NCBI GenBank assembly: GCA_951812615.1
Contig: CATOSU010000005.1
Coordinates: 1 to 64,000, forward strand
Direction of reading: 5' to 3'
Length of the DNA stretch: 64,000 nucleotides
Source of the DNA: an uncultured Paracoccaceae bacterium
Lineage (GTDB): Bacteria; Pseudomonadota; Alphaproteobacteria; Rhodobacterales; Rhodobacteraceae
Shown one piece after another: positions 62,233-64,000 of this stretch. The position numbers and the translations under genes were made by a program. The notes under the pieces are model-generated. The model was not told the origin of the DNA. It ran no database searches and saw nothing but the letters and a program-made list of their open reading frames with translations. Position 1 is the stretch's first letter. Each line of letters begins with the position of its first letter.

Positions 62233-63749
62233 TCGATCAGGCTCTCACCCGTCATCTCGGGCGGTTTCGGCAGGCCCATGAGGTCCAGCAGGGTCGGTGC
62301 CAGATCGGCCAGCCGGCCATTGCGCAAGTTCGCACCATCGGGTCCGCCGATCAGCGCAACCGGCACGGGGTTGAGCGTATGGGCGGTGTGCGGTCCGCCG
62401 GTTTCGGGATCGATCATGGTTTCGCAATTGCCGTGATCGGCGGTCAGGATCATCGCGCCACCGGCCTTGTTCAGCGCCTCCAGAACATGACCCAGTGCAG
62501 CGTCAACGGCCTCGCACGCTGCTATGGCTGCCTGAACGTCACCGGTGTGCCCCACCATGTCGGGGTTGGCGAAGTTCGTGACGATCAGATCATAGCCGTC
62601 TTCGATGGCTGTAACGAATTTCCGGGTCACCTCGGGGGCCGACATTTCCGGCTGCATGTCATATGTGGCAACATCCGGCGATTTCGGCATGAACCGATCT
62701 TCTCCGGCCTGTGGCACTTCGACTCCGCCGTTCAGAAAAAACGTTACGTGCGGGTATTTCTCGGTCTCTGCCAGCCGGAACTGACGCAGACCCTGTTTGG
62801 CCACCCATTCACCCAACGTGTTGCGGATGTCTTCGGGCGGAAAGATGGCTGACATATAGGTGTTGTGCCGGTCCGAATACTCCACCATCCCGCAAACGGT
62901 GGCCCAGTTCGGCCGTTCCCCGGTTTCGAATGCGTCGAATTCGGGATCGGCAAGAGCAGCAAGTATTTCGCGCGCCCGGTCCGCACGAAAGTTTAAGAAC
63001 AGCAATCCGTCGCCATCGACCGGCTTTTCATAGCCGTCGATTACGGTCGCGCGGATAAACTCGTCGCCTTCGTCATGCTCTTCATAGGCCAGTTCGACGG
63101 CCTCACGTGGCGACATTGCTGAACGTCCCACCCCGTCTGTAACAAGATGGAACGCCTGTCGAACCCGGTCCCAGCGTGTATCGCGGTCCATGGCATAATA
63201 CCGGCCGATCAGCGTGCCGATCCGTGCGCCCGCGGGCAGGTCATCGGCGATTTCCGTGATCTGTTCCAGCCCCGACCGCGGCGCCACGTCCCGTCCGTCG
63301 GTTATCGCGTGGATCTGCACCGGAACGCCGGCTGCGGTAATTGCTTCTGCTGTGGCGATCAGGTGGTTCTGATGCGCATGAACGCCGCCCGGAGAGCAAA
63401 GCCCCATCAGATGCGCCCGCCCCCCGGTTCGTTTGAGCGTCGTGATGAAATCGGTCAGCGCTGTCCGGTCAGCAAATCGCCCCTCGTCAATCGAAAGGTC
63501 GATCAGACCAAGATCCATCGCCACGACCCGGCCCGCCCCGATGTTCATGTGACCGACTTCGGAATTGCCCATTTGCCCCTTGGGCAGACCAACATCGGGG
63601 CCGTGGGTGATCAGCGTGGCATTCGGAGCGGTCGCGAACACATCGTCCATGACTGGAGTATCAGCCAGCAGTGGCGCGTTACCCTCGCGTGTTTCCGACA
63701 GGCCCCAGCCGTCGAGGATACACAATACCACGGGTTTGGGCGCCGCCAT
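62229..63749 (-). CDS. gpmI: 2,3-bisphosphoglycerate-independent phosphoglycerate mutase
   Basis: A 506-aa manganese enzyme of glycolysis, alkaline phosphatase superfamily. Visible are the metal-binding start CILDGWGLSE, the phospho-Ser in QMGNSEVGHMNIGAGR, DGRDVAPRSG, NFRADRAREI, NFANPDMVGHTG and TADHGNCETM. Length (about 500-510 aa) is normal. It leads the operon gpmI-envC-ctpA. An 81-bp gap separates it from the polysaccharide export gene upstream on the same strand. Confidence 0.95.
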   Translation of the reverse strand: MAAPKPVVLCILDGWGLSETREGNAPLLADTPVMDDVFATAPNATLITHGPDVGLPKGQMGNSEVGHMNIGAGRVVAMDLGLIDLSIDEGRFADRTALTDFITTLKRTGGRAHLMGLCSPGGVHAHQNHLIATAEAITAAGVPVQIHAITDGRDVAPRSGLEQITEIADDLPAGARIGTLIGRYYAMDRDTRWDRVRQAFHLVTDGVGRSAMSPREAVELAYEEHDEGDEFIRATVIDGYEKPVDGDGLLFLNFRADRAREILAALADPEFDAFETGERPNWATVCGMVEYSDRHNTYMSAIFPPEDIRNTLGEWVAKQGLRQFRLAETEKYPHVTFFLNGGVEVPQAGEDRFMPKSPDVATYDMQPEMSAPEVTRKFVTAIEDGYDLIVTNFANPDMVGHTGDVQAAIAACEAVDAALGHVLEALNKAGGAMILTADHGNCETMIDPETGGPHTAHTLNPVPVALIGGPDGANLRNGRLADLAPTLLDLMGLPKPPEMTGESLIE

Positions 63750-63830
63750 CGTTTTCTCCTGCCGCGTAAAACTGCTCGCGCTGGTTCTAGCGTCACGCGG
63801 CGCGAGGGTGAACCGGTTTCTGCGTTCAGA

Positions 63831-64000
63831 TCAGTTCGAGATGTTCTGAACGGAATTGAACAGGCCGAAGAAGTTGCCGACGATGTTGGACACCAACAGA
63901 ACGTCGTTGATCGGAGATTCCGTTGCCATCACCAGATCGTTGGGGTTGATCTGAAAATTGCGCGCTGAAAACAGCCCGTCTGCGCTGCGCAGGTCGATCG
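63831..64000 (-). CDS. Polysaccharide export protein (Wza-like), C-terminal end only
   Basis: A minus-strand frame enters from the right edge and stops at TGA (63833-63831). The last ~55 residues read IDLRSADGLFSARNFQINPND, LVMATESPIND and a helical end FFGLFNSVQNISN (in parts). The ARNF.I.PND.V block with a following short amphipathic tail is typical of the C terminus of Wza/outer-membrane polysaccharide export proteins. Most of the gene lies beyond the window. The reading frame is clear; the family call rests on a short stretch. Confidence 0.7.
   Translation of the reverse strand, partial: IDLRSADGLFSARNFQINPNDLVMATESPINDVLLVSNIVGNFFGLFNSVQNISN

Overview
The window looks like chromosomal DNA of a GC-rich alphaproteobacterium of the Rhodobacterales (Roseobacter group). 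Support: the petP-petR regulator pair, a DUF2794 protein, the gpmI-envC-ctpA operon, a MoxR/DUF58/DUF4159 cluster beside a DUF1285 gene, a GAAC-N7-GAAC type LexA box, and both phenylacetate (paa) and homoprotocatechuate (hpa) catabolic genes. Genus cannot be fixed from sequence reading alone. No rRNA, tRNA or CRISPR array was seen.

Layout. (1) 1-5643: the packaging part of a Mu-like prophage, very GC-rich: end of a gp26-like protein, DUF3486, large terminase, DUF935 portal, and an F-like minor head protein carrying a C-terminal HExxH zincin-like domain, then a 133-aa unknown. No protease/scaffold, capsid or tail genes follow, so the prophage seems to break off here. (2) 5644-6103: gene-free stretch with tandem 10-mers and palindromes. 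(3) 6104-8485: secreted subtilisin-like protease with unusual N- and C-terminal parts. (4) 8524-11649: rlmJ and ilvE on the minus strand, petPR on the plus strand. (5) 11650-14772: LexA-controlled imuB without imuA or dnaE2 beside it, then a complete 846-bp IS5-family element. (6) 14871-21311: phenylacetate locus: minus-strand paaI, a frameshifted beta-ketoadipyl-CoA thiolase, paaK and paaR; divergent paaZ and paaX. The ring epoxidase paaABCDE and paaFGH must be elsewhere. (7) 21342-25218: DUF2794, NlpC/P60 peptidase, leucyl aminopeptidase, a degenerate Hpt-like protein, beta-carbonic anhydrase. (8) 25182-28174: cueR-copA copper efflux with a clear CueR promoter. (9) 28183-34935: hpaR and a divergent operon hpaF, hpaE, hpaD (LigB type), a second non-homologous extradiol dioxygenase (VOC type), an aromatic amino acid decarboxylase and hpaG. 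hpaH and hpaI are not here. (10) 34947-42476: DUF3095, asd, recQ (last codons lost to a stop), yaaA, hybrid histidine kinase. (11) 42624-57861: envelope block: a bacterial alpha-2-macroglobulin, an overlapping 131-aa unknown and pbpC, converging on a four-gene MoxR operon, with a divergent DUF1285 gene. (12) 57858-64000: EamA transporter, hydroxypyruvate isomerase-like protein, gpmI-envC-ctpA, and the 3' end of a Wza-like polysaccharide export gene.

How the genes work together: the paa and hpa blocks give parallel CoA-dependent and extradiol routes for C6-C2 aromatic acids. The alpha-2-macroglobulin/PbpC, MoxR, EnvC/CtpA and NlpC proteins all concern the cell envelope. The most system-like candidates are the MuF-zincin protein with its following small ORF, the doubled ring-cleavage step with an embedded decarboxylase, and the alpha-2-macroglobulin/131-aa/pbpC coupled trio.
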